A stretch of 52,079 nt of DNA from Scytonematopsis contorta HA4267-MV1 (GCA_019359035.1 JAHHIC010000047.1:1-52079); one strand, 5' to 3'; shown: positions 18,581 to 28,068, counted from the stretch's first letter. Notes: generated by a model not told the origin, from the letters alone. Made by a program: numbers and translations.

Positions 18581-19468
18581 TTAGTCGAGCGTAAATTGTC
18601 CTGTTTCTACCCACTCACTTTTTAGCAAACACCACCAATCTGTAGCCAAACCTTTATTGACATAATCGTATGGTAGCCAGCCATAACCAGCTTCACCCCA
18701 CTGTTCACCCCAGGAGTTTCTAATCAACAAAGCTCCTTTAGTTGTTACTCCCCCAGGATTGGGATTTGTAATCATTAAATTATCGTCATAACCCATTGCG
18801 ACAACAGCATGTCCACCAACTTGGTCTTCAGCAGGAGTTGGGAAAGGGATTCGACCTGTTTTAGAAACATCTGCACCCCACATTGAACTGTAAACACTAA
18901 ACCCAAACATCGAAGGAATATTAGCTGCGATATTAGTTTTGATTCGCATCAACAATTTGTCTTTGGGGAAGCTGGGGGGGTCGAGACGAAAATATTTGAT
19001 TGCTTGGTAGTTTTGAGCAAAGGCATAGCAGAAAGGAGTTGGCTCTAAATCGTAATAGTTTGGGTTGTCGGTGTAAGGCCAATACTCTTCTGGTGGAACA
19101 CCAAATAAAGCCAAGCCTCCCATTGTGCTTCTTAGATAGCAACCGCTATCTCCCTCTAAATGCGCTAGTCTACGACATACTTTGTATAAAAATAACCTAG
19201 ATGCATCAATATGTTTGCCAAAAGAACGTCTTTGAAAATACTCTACAAGTCCTACTCCAGCTTGAGCTGTACATGACCCAATTCCTCCCTGGTCTTCCAC
19301 TGGAGAAAACCATTTTTTCAAGTTCACAGTGCTGGGTAATTGGTTGTATCCTCTTGCTATCCCTACATTTGCTTTTTGTAGGAGAATTTGAATCTCTTTG
19401 TGCTCTGGAGTGTAGTCTCTGAAGTCTGGTAGGTCTCGTAGCCAACCCATTGTTTTTTTGGCAGTCAT
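18581..19468 (-). CDS. papain-like (C1) cysteine peptidase
   Basis: A 295-residue protein with the complete C1A catalytic set: EDQGGIGSCTAQAG (Gln oxyanion residue and nucleophile C66), GGHAVVAMGYDD (H220) and LLIRNSWGEQWGEAGYGWLPY (N251). There is no signal peptide and no long inhibitory propeptide, so it is probably cytoplasmic and not autoinhibited in the papain way. C1 peptidases of this kind are known in cyanobacteria; the substrate is unknown. It stands alone and converges on the minisatellite. Confidence 0.9.
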   Translation of the reverse strand: MTAKKTMGWLRDLPDFRDYTPEHKEIQILLQKANVGIARGYNQLPSTVNLKKWFSPVEDQGGIGSCTAQAGVGLVEYFQRRSFGKHIDASRLFLYKVCRRLAHLEGDSGCYLRSTMGGLALFGVPPEEYWPYTDNPNYYDLEPTPFCYAFAQNYQAIKYFRLDPPSFPKDKLLMRIKTNIAANIPSMFGFSVYSSMWGADVSKTGRIPFPTPAEDQVGGHAVVAMGYDDNLMITNPNPGGVTTKGALLIRNSWGEQWGEAGYGWLPYDYVNKGLATDWWCLLKSEWVETGQFTLD

Positions 19469-19783
19469 TTGAGTTATCTCGCTAAATGTATTATTTAGTT
19501 AATTTTCCTTGGGTAATTAACTAGTAATTGTTTTACCCTTCAGGGATAATGAACAATTTTCCAGATATGTAGTAGTACCCCTTAGGGTAATCTTAATCAC
19601 TTTGTATACTTTACATAAATGAGAACACCAACATCTTACTTAATTATTAGTGATAAATATAACATTGTATGAGGCTTTTGTACTTGCGAGACAGCCCGTT
19701 AGTTGATTAAAGTTTGGATGGTCTTTCAAAAACTTTTCTTCTACTTTAAAACTGGTTGAAAGATTAACTACAGCAAAAATTTT

Positions 19784-19802
19784 AACCCGTTTTTAACGGG
19801 TT
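19784..19802. repeat. short hairpin AACCCGTT/AACGGGTT
   Basis: An 8-bp perfect stem with a TTT loop in the upstream gap of the protease gene, followed by TAGCCCGTTCGC repeat debris. The gap 19469-20184 otherwise holds AT-rich sequence (probable protease promoter region near 19470-19650) and the inverted-repeat element at 19898. I see no gene in it. Confidence 0.5.
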
Positions 19803-19897
19803 TCAGCTTTTAGCCCGTTCGCGCCAGCGTCCGCTTCGGATAATTTATTTCAGGGTTTCATGGAATTGTGTGTACGCGGTAAACAGACACGCACGTA

Positions 19898-20124
19898 AGA
19901 GGATGTTTGAAAAGTATCAATGTTAACGAAGAACCTAACCCCTAACCCCTTCCGAACATCGGGAAGGGGAACAAGAAAATAGAGCTTTCAAAACCTCTCC
20001 CTGCTTTAGATAAAAGCTTTTAACCCCCCTTCCCATGCCGAAGCGGCACGCTACGCGAACGTAGGGAAGGGGAGCAGGGGGGTTAGGTATCTTTGTCTTA
20101 TATTATACTTTTCAAACATCCTCT
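19898..20124. mobile_element. 227-bp MITE-like element with 20-bp perfect TIRs
   Basis: AGAGGATGTTTGAAAAGTAT at 19898-19917 is exactly reverse-complemented at 20105-20124. The interior holds further C/G-rich inverted arms (CCTAACCCCTAACCCCTTCC, GGGAAGGGGAGCAGGGGGGT) and no ORF, as expected of a non-autonomous element mobilised by a transposase in trans. I could not identify a clear target-site duplication. Confidence 0.75.
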
Positions 20125-20184
20125 AAGGGGGTTTTCATTTGCTGGGACTATTAAATATTGGTGAATAGTTGCTAGCAATGTCTC

Positions 20185-22530
20185 CTACGAGGCAACAGAA
20201 TCGCTTTCCATCGCCATACAAGCATGTACCAACGGTAACAACGGGCCTAACTGTTCCTGTCCATTGACCGCTAAATCGCTATGACACAGGTAAACTCTAT
20301 GGGAAACCCGCGAAAGTAAATCAGTCAAAATAGTTTCCAGCCTTATATTCTCTGCACTTTTTTCATCATCCGCAGTCCAAAGTTGCCCTAATCTATATCT
20401 AAGAAAATATGGCGCACCAAATAAAGTTGCAGCACCACCTTTTGCCCATAATGGCGAACCTGCATCTAACCAGAAGTGCCAACGGTGACTTTTTCTGTTG
20501 GAACGATACTGAAATATAGTCGCTAAAGTTACAGATTTTGCCGATACACCTACAGAACGAACAGGATAAGGATTCGCAGTAATTGTACCCCTACGTAATA
20601 ATTGGATAAATTCAGCAATAGTATCAGTGGATTGATTCCAGTGAGTTTTAGAGGCACTAGCTAAACCCTCGCTAGAAATAGCCTCTTGTCCTTTTGTAAC
20701 TAAATTTGCTTGTTTAACCCTAGTATCAACTTCCCAAAAATGTTGTGCTGTTTCCAGTAATTCCCGCAATGCAGCTAGTTGGTCATAAGGTAAATTGCTT
20801 CCGTTCCACAAAAATGTTTGAATCGCTCGGTCTAAAACTAAAATAGGGCTGGCTATAAGATATAGTTCCTGCTGTTCGCGCTGCTGCTCTATCCACGCCA
20901 AAATTTTTTCATAAGCAGTAGTAGCTCCGTAGCCTAGTCTATCCCAACGGTCAAAGGCTGTTACCGGAAGTAAATTAGGTTGTTCTGGGTGTGGCACAAA
21001 ACAATAATCTGCTATTAAACCCGCTCTCACTGGGTCTATGTTCGGAGTGGGGAACGGGGGGTGGGGAGTGGGGGATGAGGAGGATGAGGAGAGTGAGGGG
21101 GATGAGGGAGAACTTCTTTGACTGCTTTCCCCATTCCCCATTCCCAATTCCCCATTCCCCATTCCCAATTCCCCACTCCCAATTCCCCACTCCCCACTCC
21201 GAGTACTAAGAACGACTAACATTTCAGCAACTGCATCTCTGTCTACTAAGCGCCCTAAACCAGGATAAACTAATGCTAAGACAGTGAGTAATGCACGAAC
21301 TACTGGTGAGGTAATCAAAGGACGTTGGTCATTGAGACACTCGACTGCAATTCCTTGGTTTTGCAAAGTGTTCATTAACGTATAACGAGCGATCGCATCC
21401 AAACCGGGAGCAATAATAGCAACTTCGTCCGGTTCGACTCGCTTTTCTTTTATAGCTTTGGCAATATATTCTGCTGTTTTTTGCAAAAGTTCCGCACGAG
21501 AAGCACTTTGTATTAAGCGCACGGTGTTTGGTAAACTCATTAATGCCATTGGTTCAATTACCAATTCCTGCATCGTCGCTGCTAGCAAAGAAGCAAGACT
21601 AATTTGTGGTTGTTGATTTAAACTTTCAACTTGGCATCGTCCAGCTATACCTTCAATATAATCTGGGTCTGCACCTAGTCCCAAACGTACTGCACTATCA
21701 GGATTGAAACTAAACGCTCCCAACCCACCCCTATCAAGAAAAAACTCAAATAAATCACGAGCAATAGCTGGATAATCTTGCACGTCATCAGCTAACACAG
21801 CCTGATAACGCTTAGCTAAATGCTGCTGATAATTAGGATTAGGTAACAGGTGTACTTTCCAAAGCTCGGTAATAATTCCATAACTAAGTAATCCTCGCTC
21901 TAAACACCAGTTACGCCAATTTAGTAATAAAGAGACAAAAAATTCGGGTTCTAGATTTTCACTAATATCCTGGAAGCACTGAGCCGAAAATTCACCAATA
22001 TCTTCGCACCTACAACCACTATAAGCAGCTAATTGAAACAAATCAAGAATTCGACGAACAGCACGGTACTCTCTTACCCCCAACTGCCGTAAAATTTCTT
22101 CATCTAATGACGAACGCCAAAGTTTTGTTGCTAATTCTTGCTCTGTTTCTGGACGCAATCTCAAAGGAAATTGTGCTTTCAAATTTAAAGATTGTATTAA
22201 TAAAGGCCAAAATAAAGTGACTTCATCTTGAAGAAAACCTAAAGGTGTTTTGCAGCGCACTGGATATTTTCCGCCAACCGAAGTAACAATTGTATCCGCT
22301 AGTACCTGACGATTATGGTTGTTAGCTGCTAATACTAAAACACTTGGATGTGGCTGCTTTAAAGGAAATACTTGAGGTTGAGCCTGATGATTTCCCCTCT
22401 GAGGGGTTATAGTATAAAATAATTCAGGTCTATCAGATTCACTTCTAATCCAGTTATCAAATTGCTCTACCAGTCGCATAGTTTTGCCACTGCGACTTGA
22501 ACCAAGTATCCAAAGGGAACCAGAAAGCAC
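20185..22530 (-). CDS. UvrD/AddB-like recombinase-family protein
   Basis: A 781-residue protein starting at GTG with AAGGAG 8 bases upstream. The N terminus carries a P-loop, [50 protein letters not shown] (a Walker-B-like stretch) and [21 protein letters not shown] resemble the AddB/UvrD-like fold. The C-terminal part has [13 protein letters not shown]. In cyanobacterial annotation such proteins are usually named recombinase family or inactivated helicase-like. Residues about 443-496 are a low-complexity Gly/Ser/Pro insert translated from a heptamer repeat that keeps the frame. Function in repair or recombination is inferred. Confidence 0.6.
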   Translation of the reverse strand: MLSGSLWILGSSRSGKTMRLVEQFDNWIRSESDRPELFYTITPQRGNHQAQPQVFPLKQPHPSVLVLAANNHNRQVLADTIVTSVGGKYPVRCKTPLGFLQDEVTLFWPLLIQSLNLKAQFPLRLRPETEQELATKLWRSSLDEEILRQLGVREYRAVRRILDLFQLAAYSGCRCEDIGEFSAQCFQDISENLEPEFFVSLLLNWRNWCLERGLLSYGIITELWKVHLLPNPNYQQHLAKRYQAVLADDVQDYPAIARDLFEFFLDRGGLGAFSFNPDSAVRLGLGADPDYIEGIAGRCQVESLNQQPQISLASLLAATMQELVIEPMALMSLPNTVRLIQSASRAELLQKTAEYIAKAIKEKRVEPDEVAIIAPGLDAIARYTLMNTLQNQGIAVECLNDQRPLITSPVVRALLTVLALVYPGLGRLVDRDAVAEMLVVLSTRSGEWGIGSGELGMGNGELGMGNGESSQRSSPSSPSLSSSSSSPTPHPPFPTPNIDPVRAGLIADYCFVPHPEQPNLLPVTAFDRWDRLGYGATTAYEKILAWIEQQREQQELYLIASPILVLDRAIQTFLWNGSNLPYDQLAALRELLETAQHFWEVDTRVKQANLVTKGQEAISSEGLASASKTHWNQSTDTIAEFIQLLRRGTITANPYPVRSVGVSAKSVTLATIFQYRSNRKSHRWHFWLDAGSPLWAKGGAATLFGAPYFLRYRLGQLWTADDEKSAENIRLETILTDLLSRVSHRVYLCHSDLAVNGQEQLGPLLPLVHACMAMESDSVAS
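21042..21203. repeat. STRR heptamer array inserted in frame in a coding sequence
   Basis: A C-rich/G-rich array of CCCCATT, CCCCACT and CCCAATT heptamers inside the AddB-like gene, together with a GGATGAGGAGGATGAGG-type stretch. It encodes the [16 protein letters not shown] and [11 protein letters not shown] residues on the minus strand. Confidence 0.9.
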
Positions 22531-22616
22531 AGACTGTCTCCTTGTGAATTTGTTAGTATACCTCGTAAATTAAGTAAAGGTCAAAAATCTCCGAAAATGT
22601 TGGATGATTGCCTACC

Positions 22617-23957
22617 ATGAATAATTCTTTCATTAACCAAAAACTTTACCCTTGGTTACTAGCATCTTACCATTGGTACTTACGGACACCAGAGCGTTCC
22701 TTGGATGAAGCCCAAAAGGCAGCATTACAAATAAAAGCACTTGAAGACGAACACTTCAATGGTAAAAAAATAGACTCAGAATCTGCAGATTACAGCGAAA
22801 ATGTAATGGATTTTTTTGAGTCTGATTTGAAGAAGCAGTTACAAATAGCCCGGATGAGGTTGACGGAGTTTAAAATAAGTCGTTACTTCCTGAGCGAATT
22901 AAATCCTAAAGCTGCTATTCACGAAGGCATAATATACTCCAACGCTGCGGAAATCTTAAGAAAACTTAATTTTATTGATAGTATCATATCTAAATATACA
23001 ATTTTAGATGGTGATAACAGTTCTCAAATTTTACGGACTGAACCATCACCGATAAGCAATTCTCAGCTTTTACAAATAGAACCAGCTAAAAGCCAAATAA
23101 TAGAAGTACAGGACTCAAATATACCCAAAAAAGCAGTAAATAATAGACCACAAAGTAAGGCTAATTCAACTGGTATACTACCCCGTTCAATTTTAAATAC
23201 TATTCATAGGCTACAAGTTGAATTAGACCCTAAATCCGAGCAAGAAGTTGTTAAAGATTTTCGGAAAGCTCAAAGAAGAACAATTATCTCGGTTAGGTTT
23301 ATATTACTTTTAATTATAATACCTATTCTCACACATCAGGTTACCAAAGCATTAGTAGTTGGTCCAATTGTTGAGCGCTTTAGGCATACTGATACTGCCA
23401 AAATTTTCATAAATGATGAAATGAAAGAAGAAGCTCTTGAGAAACTACATAGGTTTGAGGAGGAAATCAAATTTCAAAGCCTAATTAATGAAACACCTCT
23501 GTTATCTCCAGAGGTTATGGAAGAGAAAATTAAAGAAGAAGCAGGTCATATTAAAGAAGAATTTCGCGAAGAAAGTTCCAATGCAGTAAAAAATGTTTTT
23601 GCTGACATGTTTTCAGTATTAGCTTTTATTATTCTTTTACTGATGAGCAAAAAAGAAATTACTGTATTCAAAGATTTTTGTGATAATCTTGTCTACGGTT
23701 TGAGTGATAGTGCGAAAGCATTTATCATCATTTTGTTTACCGATGTATTTGTGGGATTCCACTCTCCACACGGTTGGGAAATTATCCTTGAAGGTTTATC
23801 TCGTCACTGGGGTTTACCAGCAAGTCGCGATTTTATCTTCTTGTTTATTGCTACCTTCCCAGTTATTTTGGACACTATCTTCAAATATTGGATTTTCCGT
23901 TACCTTAGTCGTATTTCACCCTCCGCTGTTGCAACATATCGTAATATGAACGAATAG
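22617..23957 (+). CDS. pxcA: proton extrusion protein PxcA (CemA/CotA family)
   Basis: A 446-residue membrane protein. The N-terminal half is soluble (LYPWLLASYHWYLRTPERSL is characteristic). The C-terminal half has about four membrane segments with LLIIIPILTHQVTKALVVGP, VKNVFADMFSVLAFIILL, FIIILFTDVFVGFHSPHGWE and the terminal FKYWIFRYLSRISPSAVATY. PxcA takes part in light-induced proton extrusion at the cytoplasmic membrane and in carbon uptake energetics. I chose the ATG at 22617; an in-frame TTG at 22608 adds three residues. Transcribed divergently from the AddB-like gene. Confidence 0.92.
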   Translation: MNNSFINQKLYPWLLASYHWYLRTPERSLDEAQKAALQIKALEDEHFNGKKIDSESADYSENVMDFFESDLKKQLQIARMRLTEFKISRYFLSELNPKAAIHEGIIYSNAAEILRKLNFIDSIISKYTILDGDNSSQILRTEPSPISNSQLLQIEPAKSQIIEVQDSNIPKKAVNNRPQSKANSTGILPRSILNTIHRLQVELDPKSEQEVVKDFRKAQRRTIISVRFILLLIIIPILTHQVTKALVVGPIVERFRHTDTAKIFINDEMKEEALEKLHRFEEEIKFQSLINETPLLSPEVMEEKIKEEAGHIKEEFREESSNAVKNVFADMFSVLAFIILLLMSKKEITVFKDFCDNLVYGLSDSAKAFIIILFTDVFVGFHSPHGWEIILEGLSRHWGLPASRDFIFLFIATFPVILDTIFKYWIFRYLSRISPSAVATYRNMNE

Positions 23958-24073
23958 GGAATGGTAATGGGGAATTGGTAATGGGGAATTGGTAATGGGG
24001 AATTGGTAATGGGGAATTGGGAATTGGGAATTGGGAATGGGGAATGTAGAAACCGTATTAATACGGTCTCTAC
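23957..24073. repeat. STRR array followed by GTAGA-type palindrome
   Basis: Direct repeats of GGGGAATTGGTAAT (two heptamers) and GGGAATT run from 23957 to about 24045, starting at the pxcA stop codon. They are followed by the palindrome GTAGAAACCGTATTAATACG and its partner arm (24046-24073), a variant of the 11739 and 16969 family. Confidence 0.88.
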
Positions 24074-24164
24074 GGCCTGTTGGTGGGGGTGTTACAAATG
24101 GTACTATTAGGATTTACAATTTTTTTAGATTAAATATCGCGTAACCCTTTGCAGGTAGTATCCC

Positions 24165-25526
24165 GTGGCTAAGTTGAATTGGCTTGACATCAGAAAATCT
24201 GGGAACATTTGGCACAAAAATTCGTTGATTCCTATTCTCATTAGCTTACCTGTGGCTGCTTTGGCTGTGTTTGTACCTCTACAGCGTTTGGGCTATCGTC
24301 CTCTTAGTCCAGAAGAATGTCGGGTAAAAAAATGGGATGTTCCTGTTTCCTTACGACCGAAAACACCATTACCTCAATCAAAACCTCAATCAAAACCTCA
24401 ATCTACGGCTACTAAAGAGCAAAAAATAGCACCTGTTGTAGTTCCGAGACCACCTGTTTCTTGTTGTCCTGGAGACCTATCTTGTATGGATGGGGCAATT
24501 TTTGAGGGTGTAAATAATCAACCTGCTGACCGAAAGGCTCTTTTAACTTCTCTTGACCGCAGCTTAGGATATCTGCAAACCGAACGCGCTAGTTTAGAGT
24601 ATAAAGATTATCCCATACCTGGAATTACTCGCGAGCGTGTTATTAAAAGTTTACAACGATTTCGTCAACTGTTGTTAAATACCAAATCAACCAAAGAGTT
24701 ACACGCTGCAATACAAAAAGAATTTGTGCTTTATCAATCGGTGGGAAGTAACGGTCAAGGTCGGGTTTTGTTTACTGCTTACTTTGAACCAGTTTATACA
24801 GCAAGTAGGGTGCGGACTGCTGAGTTTCGCTATCCTATTTATAAATTACCCCCAGACCTGGAATCTTGGTCAAGACCTCATCCTAAACGTATTGATTTAG
24901 AAGGTGCTGATGCTTTACAAGGTTCTAAAGGTAAATTAAAGGGGTTAGAATTTTTTTGGTTCCGTGACCGTTTGGAACCATATATGATGCAAATTCAAGG
25001 TTCATCTCAACTTCAGTTAACTGATGGGAGTAAAACAACTGTTGGTTATGCCGGAGCTATACGTCAAGACTACAAAAGTATAGGCAAAGAGTTAATTAAT
25101 GATGGCAAAATACCCAAAGTTGGTTCTACTATGCCAGATATTCTTAACCACTTTAAAAAATATCCTCAGGACTTAAACGTATATATTCCTCGTGACCCCA
25201 GTTTTGTATTTTTTAGAGAAAAACATGGTGAACCTGCACATGGTTCTATCGGTGTTCCGGTAACTGCAGACCGTTCTATTGCTACCGATAAAACGCTTAT
25301 GCCTCCTGGAGCTTTAGCATTTATACGCGCTCCTTTCCCATTAGTTAATTCTAAAGGTGAAATGGAACATAATACTATTAGCCGTTTCGTTCTTGACCAA
25401 GATGCTGGTGGTGCTATTAAAGGTGCATCGAGAGTTGATTATTTTGTCGGGACTGGAAAAATTGCTGGTGAACGTGCTGGAGCTACTGTTGCTGTTGGAC
25501 AATTGTACTATTTACTACTTAAATAA
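24165..25526 (+). CDS. mltA: membrane-bound lytic murein transglycosylase A
   Basis: A 453-residue protein with a GTG start. An N-terminal membrane segment (LIPILISLPVAALAVFVPL) is followed by a Pro/Gln-rich linker with three KPQS-type repeats and then the MltA domain (GRVLFTAYFEPVYTASRVRTAEF, FFWFRDRLEPYMMQIQGSSQLQL, GYAGAIRQDYKSIG). The 3D domain follows, with the conserved DQDAGGAIKGASRVDYFVG at the C terminus that supplies the catalytic Asp. It cleaves peptidoglycan glycan strands to 1,6-anhydromuropeptides. Confidence 0.92.
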   Translation: MAKLNWLDIRKSGNIWHKNSLIPILISLPVAALAVFVPLQRLGYRPLSPEECRVKKWDVPVSLRPKTPLPQSKPQSKPQSTATKEQKIAPVVVPRPPVSCCPGDLSCMDGAIFEGVNNQPADRKALLTSLDRSLGYLQTERASLEYKDYPIPGITRERVIKSLQRFRQLLLNTKSTKELHAAIQKEFVLYQSVGSNGQGRVLFTAYFEPVYTASRVRTAEFRYPIYKLPPDLESWSRPHPKRIDLEGADALQGSKGKLKGLEFFWFRDRLEPYMMQIQGSSQLQLTDGSKTTVGYAGAIRQDYKSIGKELINDGKIPKVGSTMPDILNHFKKYPQDLNVYIPRDPSFVFFREKHGEPAHGSIGVPVTADRSIATDKTLMPPGALAFIRAPFPLVNSKGEMEHNTISRFVLDQDAGGAIKGASRVDYFVGTGKIAGERAGATVAVGQLYYLLLK

Positions 25527-25723
25527 ATGATATATTCTTGCTATTTAATCAGCAGTATAAGGTGCTATTATTAATTTCAGCAGCTAATAGACTATTTTTA
25601 GACCTCATTAGTTGTATGTTGTTTGTTGTTTGTTGTTGTTTAAGAACAGGCGTTGCTTTTGTTTCGGGATGCTTTGATTGATTCCCAATTAGTTCCCAAA
25701 ATTTAGCGACGCCTCTTAAATTT

Positions 25724-26404
25724 TTATTTTTTTCCTATTTTCATTTTCCATAAGGTATCAATGTTAACAAAGTGATATCCTTGTTTTAAAAGTTGAGGGA
25801 CTATATATTCAACTGTTTCTGCGACATCTTGACCACCACAAACACCGTCATGCAGAACAATTAAGGAGCCATTTTTTACCTGAGACATGACTCGTTGGTT
25901 AACCTTAGTAATACCCGGTCTAACCCAATCTTCTGGTACTACAGACCACATTACTGGACGGTAATTCCACTGTTGAAATAGCCTTAAAGTGTTGGGGACA
26001 AAGAAACCATTTGGGGGTCGGACATCACGTACTTTTTCGGGATGTAAATCACAAGCACTGTAAATAGCGTCTTGGGTTTTTTCTAAACTTTGTTTTAGTT
26101 CGGTTGGGGAAAGCAGGGGAAAATTATCATGCAGGTAACCATGTAAACCAATCCAGTGTCCTCTTTCATGAATAGCTTTGGCGATTTCTGGGTAACGGTT
26201 GACACAAGCACCTAGCCAAAAAAAGTTTGCTGTTATGTTGTAACGGTCTAGGACTTTTAATAGCTGTGGGGTGTATTGGGGGTGGGGACCATCGTCGAAG
26301 GAAAGTGCTATGGTTTTGGAGTTGGGGTCTCCATGCCAAAGACAGTCGGGGAAATTTGGTTTGAGAATATTGTGGACTACGGGGAACAGAGGAGCAAATT
26401 GCAT
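25724..26404 (-). CDS. polysaccharide deacetylase (NodB domain, CE4)
   Basis: A 226-residue single-domain CE4 enzyme. TIALSFDDGPHPQYT carries the catalytic and metal Asp pair (37-38), HGYLHDN gives the H88-x3-H92 metal ligands, and RPPNGFF and SLIVLHDG complete the fold. It has no signal peptide. It removes N-acetyl groups from a glycan, possibly peptidoglycan or an exopolysaccharide. It converges with mltA, which is suggestive of cell-wall work. Confidence 0.9.
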   Translation of the reverse strand: MQFAPLFPVVHNILKPNFPDCLWHGDPNSKTIALSFDDGPHPQYTPQLLKVLDRYNITANFFWLGACVNRYPEIAKAIHERGHWIGLHGYLHDNFPLLSPTELKQSLEKTQDAIYSACDLHPEKVRDVRPPNGFFVPNTLRLFQQWNYRPVMWSVVPEDWVRPGITKVNQRVMSQVKNGSLIVLHDGVCGGQDVAETVEYIVPQLLKQGYHFVNIDTLWKMKIGKK

Positions 26405-26467
26405 CTTGTGGTTTACAGGTAGTGGTTATGTTTGATATGGGACTCAAACCTATGGTTACATATTTCG

Positions 26468-26496
26468 TAGGTTGAGTTGTGGAGTGTAAACCCAAC
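26468..26496. repeat. GTAGGTTGGGTT-family inverted repeat, copy 1
   Basis: GTAGGTTGAGTT ... AAACCCAAC hairpin upstream of the Rpn remnant. Related copies lie at 34427-34455, 39839-39868 and 51917-51949. The family is scattered and intergenic. Confidence 0.65.
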
Positions 26497-26513
26497 AGCC
26501 GAGCGACTTATTT

Positions 26514-26918
26514 ATGAATAACCCTGGCTTGCTTCCTTTTGCTGTTTTGAGCAATACTAGTAGTAAAAATAACCAGTTGCAGTCAGTTGCATCTTTGATT
26601 GATAGCATTGCCGACCGAAGGACACAAAGTAATGTAATGGCGTCAGCAGCTATTTTAGCTGGGCTAGTATTAGAAGAAGAGGTTATTCAGCGGTTACTAA
26701 GGAGAGATATTATGCGTGAGTCAGTCATTTATCAATCAATTATGGTAGAAGGTCGGCAAGAAGGTCGGCAAGAAGGTAAGGAAGAAACTGCGAGAGAAAT
26801 TGCTGTTAATTTGCTAAAAGAGGGGCTTTCTCTTGAATTAGTGGTGAAAGCGACTGGTTTAACGATTGATGTAGTTCAACAACTACAAACCGCACAATCA
26901 GAAAATCAAAAAGAGTAA
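26514..26918 (+). pseudogene. N-terminally truncated Rpn-family (PD-(D/E)XK recombination-promoting nuclease) remnant
   Basis: A 134-residue ORF that begins with NPGLLPFAVLSNT, normally the middle of Rpn/PDDEXK transposase-like proteins, and ends with their C-terminal helical tail (VEGRQEGRQEGKEE, LLKEGLSLELVVKATGL). The N-terminal nuclease domain is missing: the preceding 109 bp hold a GTAGGTTG repeat instead. The ATG at 26514 may allow expression of the tail, but no catalytic residues remain. Confidence 0.65.
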
Positions 26919-27002
26919 ATACAAATCGGGGGTATCTGGAGCTTTTCTTAATGCCATCAGTATCCCTGACCACTCATGCCTCATTAACCTACAATATTTA
27001 AA

Positions 27003-27073
27003 GCCAGCAGTCGGATTTGAACCGACGACCTTCCGATTACAAGTCGGATGCACTACCACTGTGCTATGCTGGC
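27003..27073 (-). tRNA. tRNA-Thr (anticodon TGT)
   Basis: A 71-nt cloverleaf on the minus strand: acceptor GCCAGCA/TGCTGGC, D stem GCAC/GTGC, anticodon stem TCCGA/TCGGA with loop CTTGTAA (anticodon TGT at loop positions 3-5), and T stem GTCGG/CCGAC with TTCAAAT. All stems pair. CCA is not encoded. This is the intact member of a duplicated pair. Confidence 0.95.
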
Positions 27074-27102
27074 AAAGCGTTAAATCAACTCAACGACTTC
27101 TT

Positions 27103-27130
27103 ATTATAGCACAAGCCGAAAGTTTGTCAA
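27103..27130 (-). promoter_or_regulatory. consensus sigma-70 promoter of tRNA-Thr
   Basis: Minus strand TTGACA (27125-27130), 16-bp spacer, TATAAT (27103-27108), about 30 bp upstream of the tRNA. Both hexamers match consensus exactly. Confidence 0.85.
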
Positions 27131-27263
27131 CCATCGCCGTCCTTCCACATACCCGTCTCTATCTTTAGCCTTATTTTTGAAATAATAGTGCAACAAAAAG
27201 TTAATCTATAAGCTTGGGCAAAAAGTTTTTACTGTAAATTCTAAGTAGTGTTTATTTCGATTA

Positions 27264-27491
27264 CTACTCAATAATTTCTTCGTATTGATTAAAATCGTCT
27301 GACTGAGAACGCTTAGTTTCTATTAATACATCATCCAAAGATTTTTCATCTAGCCATTGATGACGCTCCTTAGTATAGTCTCCTTTTCCAGGACTATAAT
27401 ATTGGATAAACCGAATAGCGTCAGCAATTCCTAGGGAATTGACTAAAGCATCATAACCCTGTTTGATAATTTCATTTTGGGTTCTAATCAT
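27264..27491 (-). CDS. putative antitoxin of PIN-domain toxin
   Basis: A 75-residue acidic protein. LGIADAIRFIQYYSPGKGDYTKERHQWLD is a pattern I associate with antitoxin partners of PIN toxins in cyanobacteria. Its ATG lies 8 bases inside the end of the PIN gene, so it is translationally coupled. The gene order is toxin first, antitoxin second, the reverse of the usual order. Confidence 0.72.
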   Translation of the reverse strand: MIRTQNEIIKQGYDALVNSLGIADAIRFIQYYSPGKGDYTKERHQWLDEKSLDDVLIETKRSQSDDFNQYEEIIE

Positions 27492-27957
27492 TGCTTTCCT
27501 CCGTTTGTATTAATTCTGCCAGCCATTGCACAAAGTTGTTAATATTTACATTAATCAATCGATAATTTTTTTGAGCTTTTTTAATAAGTCTGTCATCTGT
27601 TGTAAGAAATATGTCCGAATTGCTTCTTCCAGCACTGGCAATATGGGTTGCATCGTAGCTTGAGAATCCTAATTTCTGGAGTTCTACCGACCTATCTTGA
27701 ATGAAAGAACTAGTTATAACTTTTATTTTAGCAATTGCTAGTATTTTTTTGACATTTTGTAGTCTTTCTAAATCTGGTGTTTGGTTTAACTCCGCAACCA
27801 ACGCACTACTGTTAATCAATTTCCAAGTTCCTGATTGACATTGACTAAGAATCGCCATAATTGCTTGTGTTTCTAAATAAATGCGCGATTGCGTTTGGTC
27901 ATCAAACGGACGATTTAAGCAGCAAGCATCTAAATAGATTTTATATTGCTCAGTCAT
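27484..27957 (-). CDS. PIN-domain ribonuclease, VapC-like toxin
   Basis: A 157-residue PIN protein. Acidic active-site candidates are D10 (IYLDACCLN), E56 (LVAELNQ), D102 (SSYDATHIASA) and D121 (FLTTDDRLIKKA), spaced as in PIN nucleases. VapC-type toxins cleave tRNA or rRNA; here the target is unknown. It sits between two copies of a tRNA-Thr segment, which may reflect how the module was captured. Confidence 0.82.
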   Translation of the reverse strand: MTEQYKIYLDACCLNRPFDDQTQSRIYLETQAIMAILSQCQSGTWKLINSSALVAELNQTPDLERLQNVKKILAIAKIKVITSSFIQDRSVELQKLGFSSYDATHIASAGRSNSDIFLTTDDRLIKKAQKNYRLINVNINNFVQWLAELIQTEESND

Positions 27958-28068
27958 AATACTTATGATTCAATATCATATCCAAGGCGAGTATTAAATA
28001 CTTCCTCCAAGAATTACATTAATGCAATAATTACGACAAATAATTTACTAATCACCGAAAAAATTAAA

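Larger units (their letters stand above)
27003..27240. repeat. segmental duplication, copy A (tRNA plus upstream region)
   Basis: The tRNA, its promoter and about 100 bp further upstream are repeated at 28069-28300. The most conserved block is TTGTCAACCATCGCCGTCCT and onward to TTTTTACT. Between promoter and tRNA the copies have diverged freely. Confidence 0.92.

Noticed and set aside
18100-18625. Long open frames over the minisatellite (TAEKRA, LLLKNE and FSSS repeats)
   Set aside because: They are translations of an 18-bp tandem repeat in several frames and strands at once, overlapping the end of the kinase gene; no start signal is seen.
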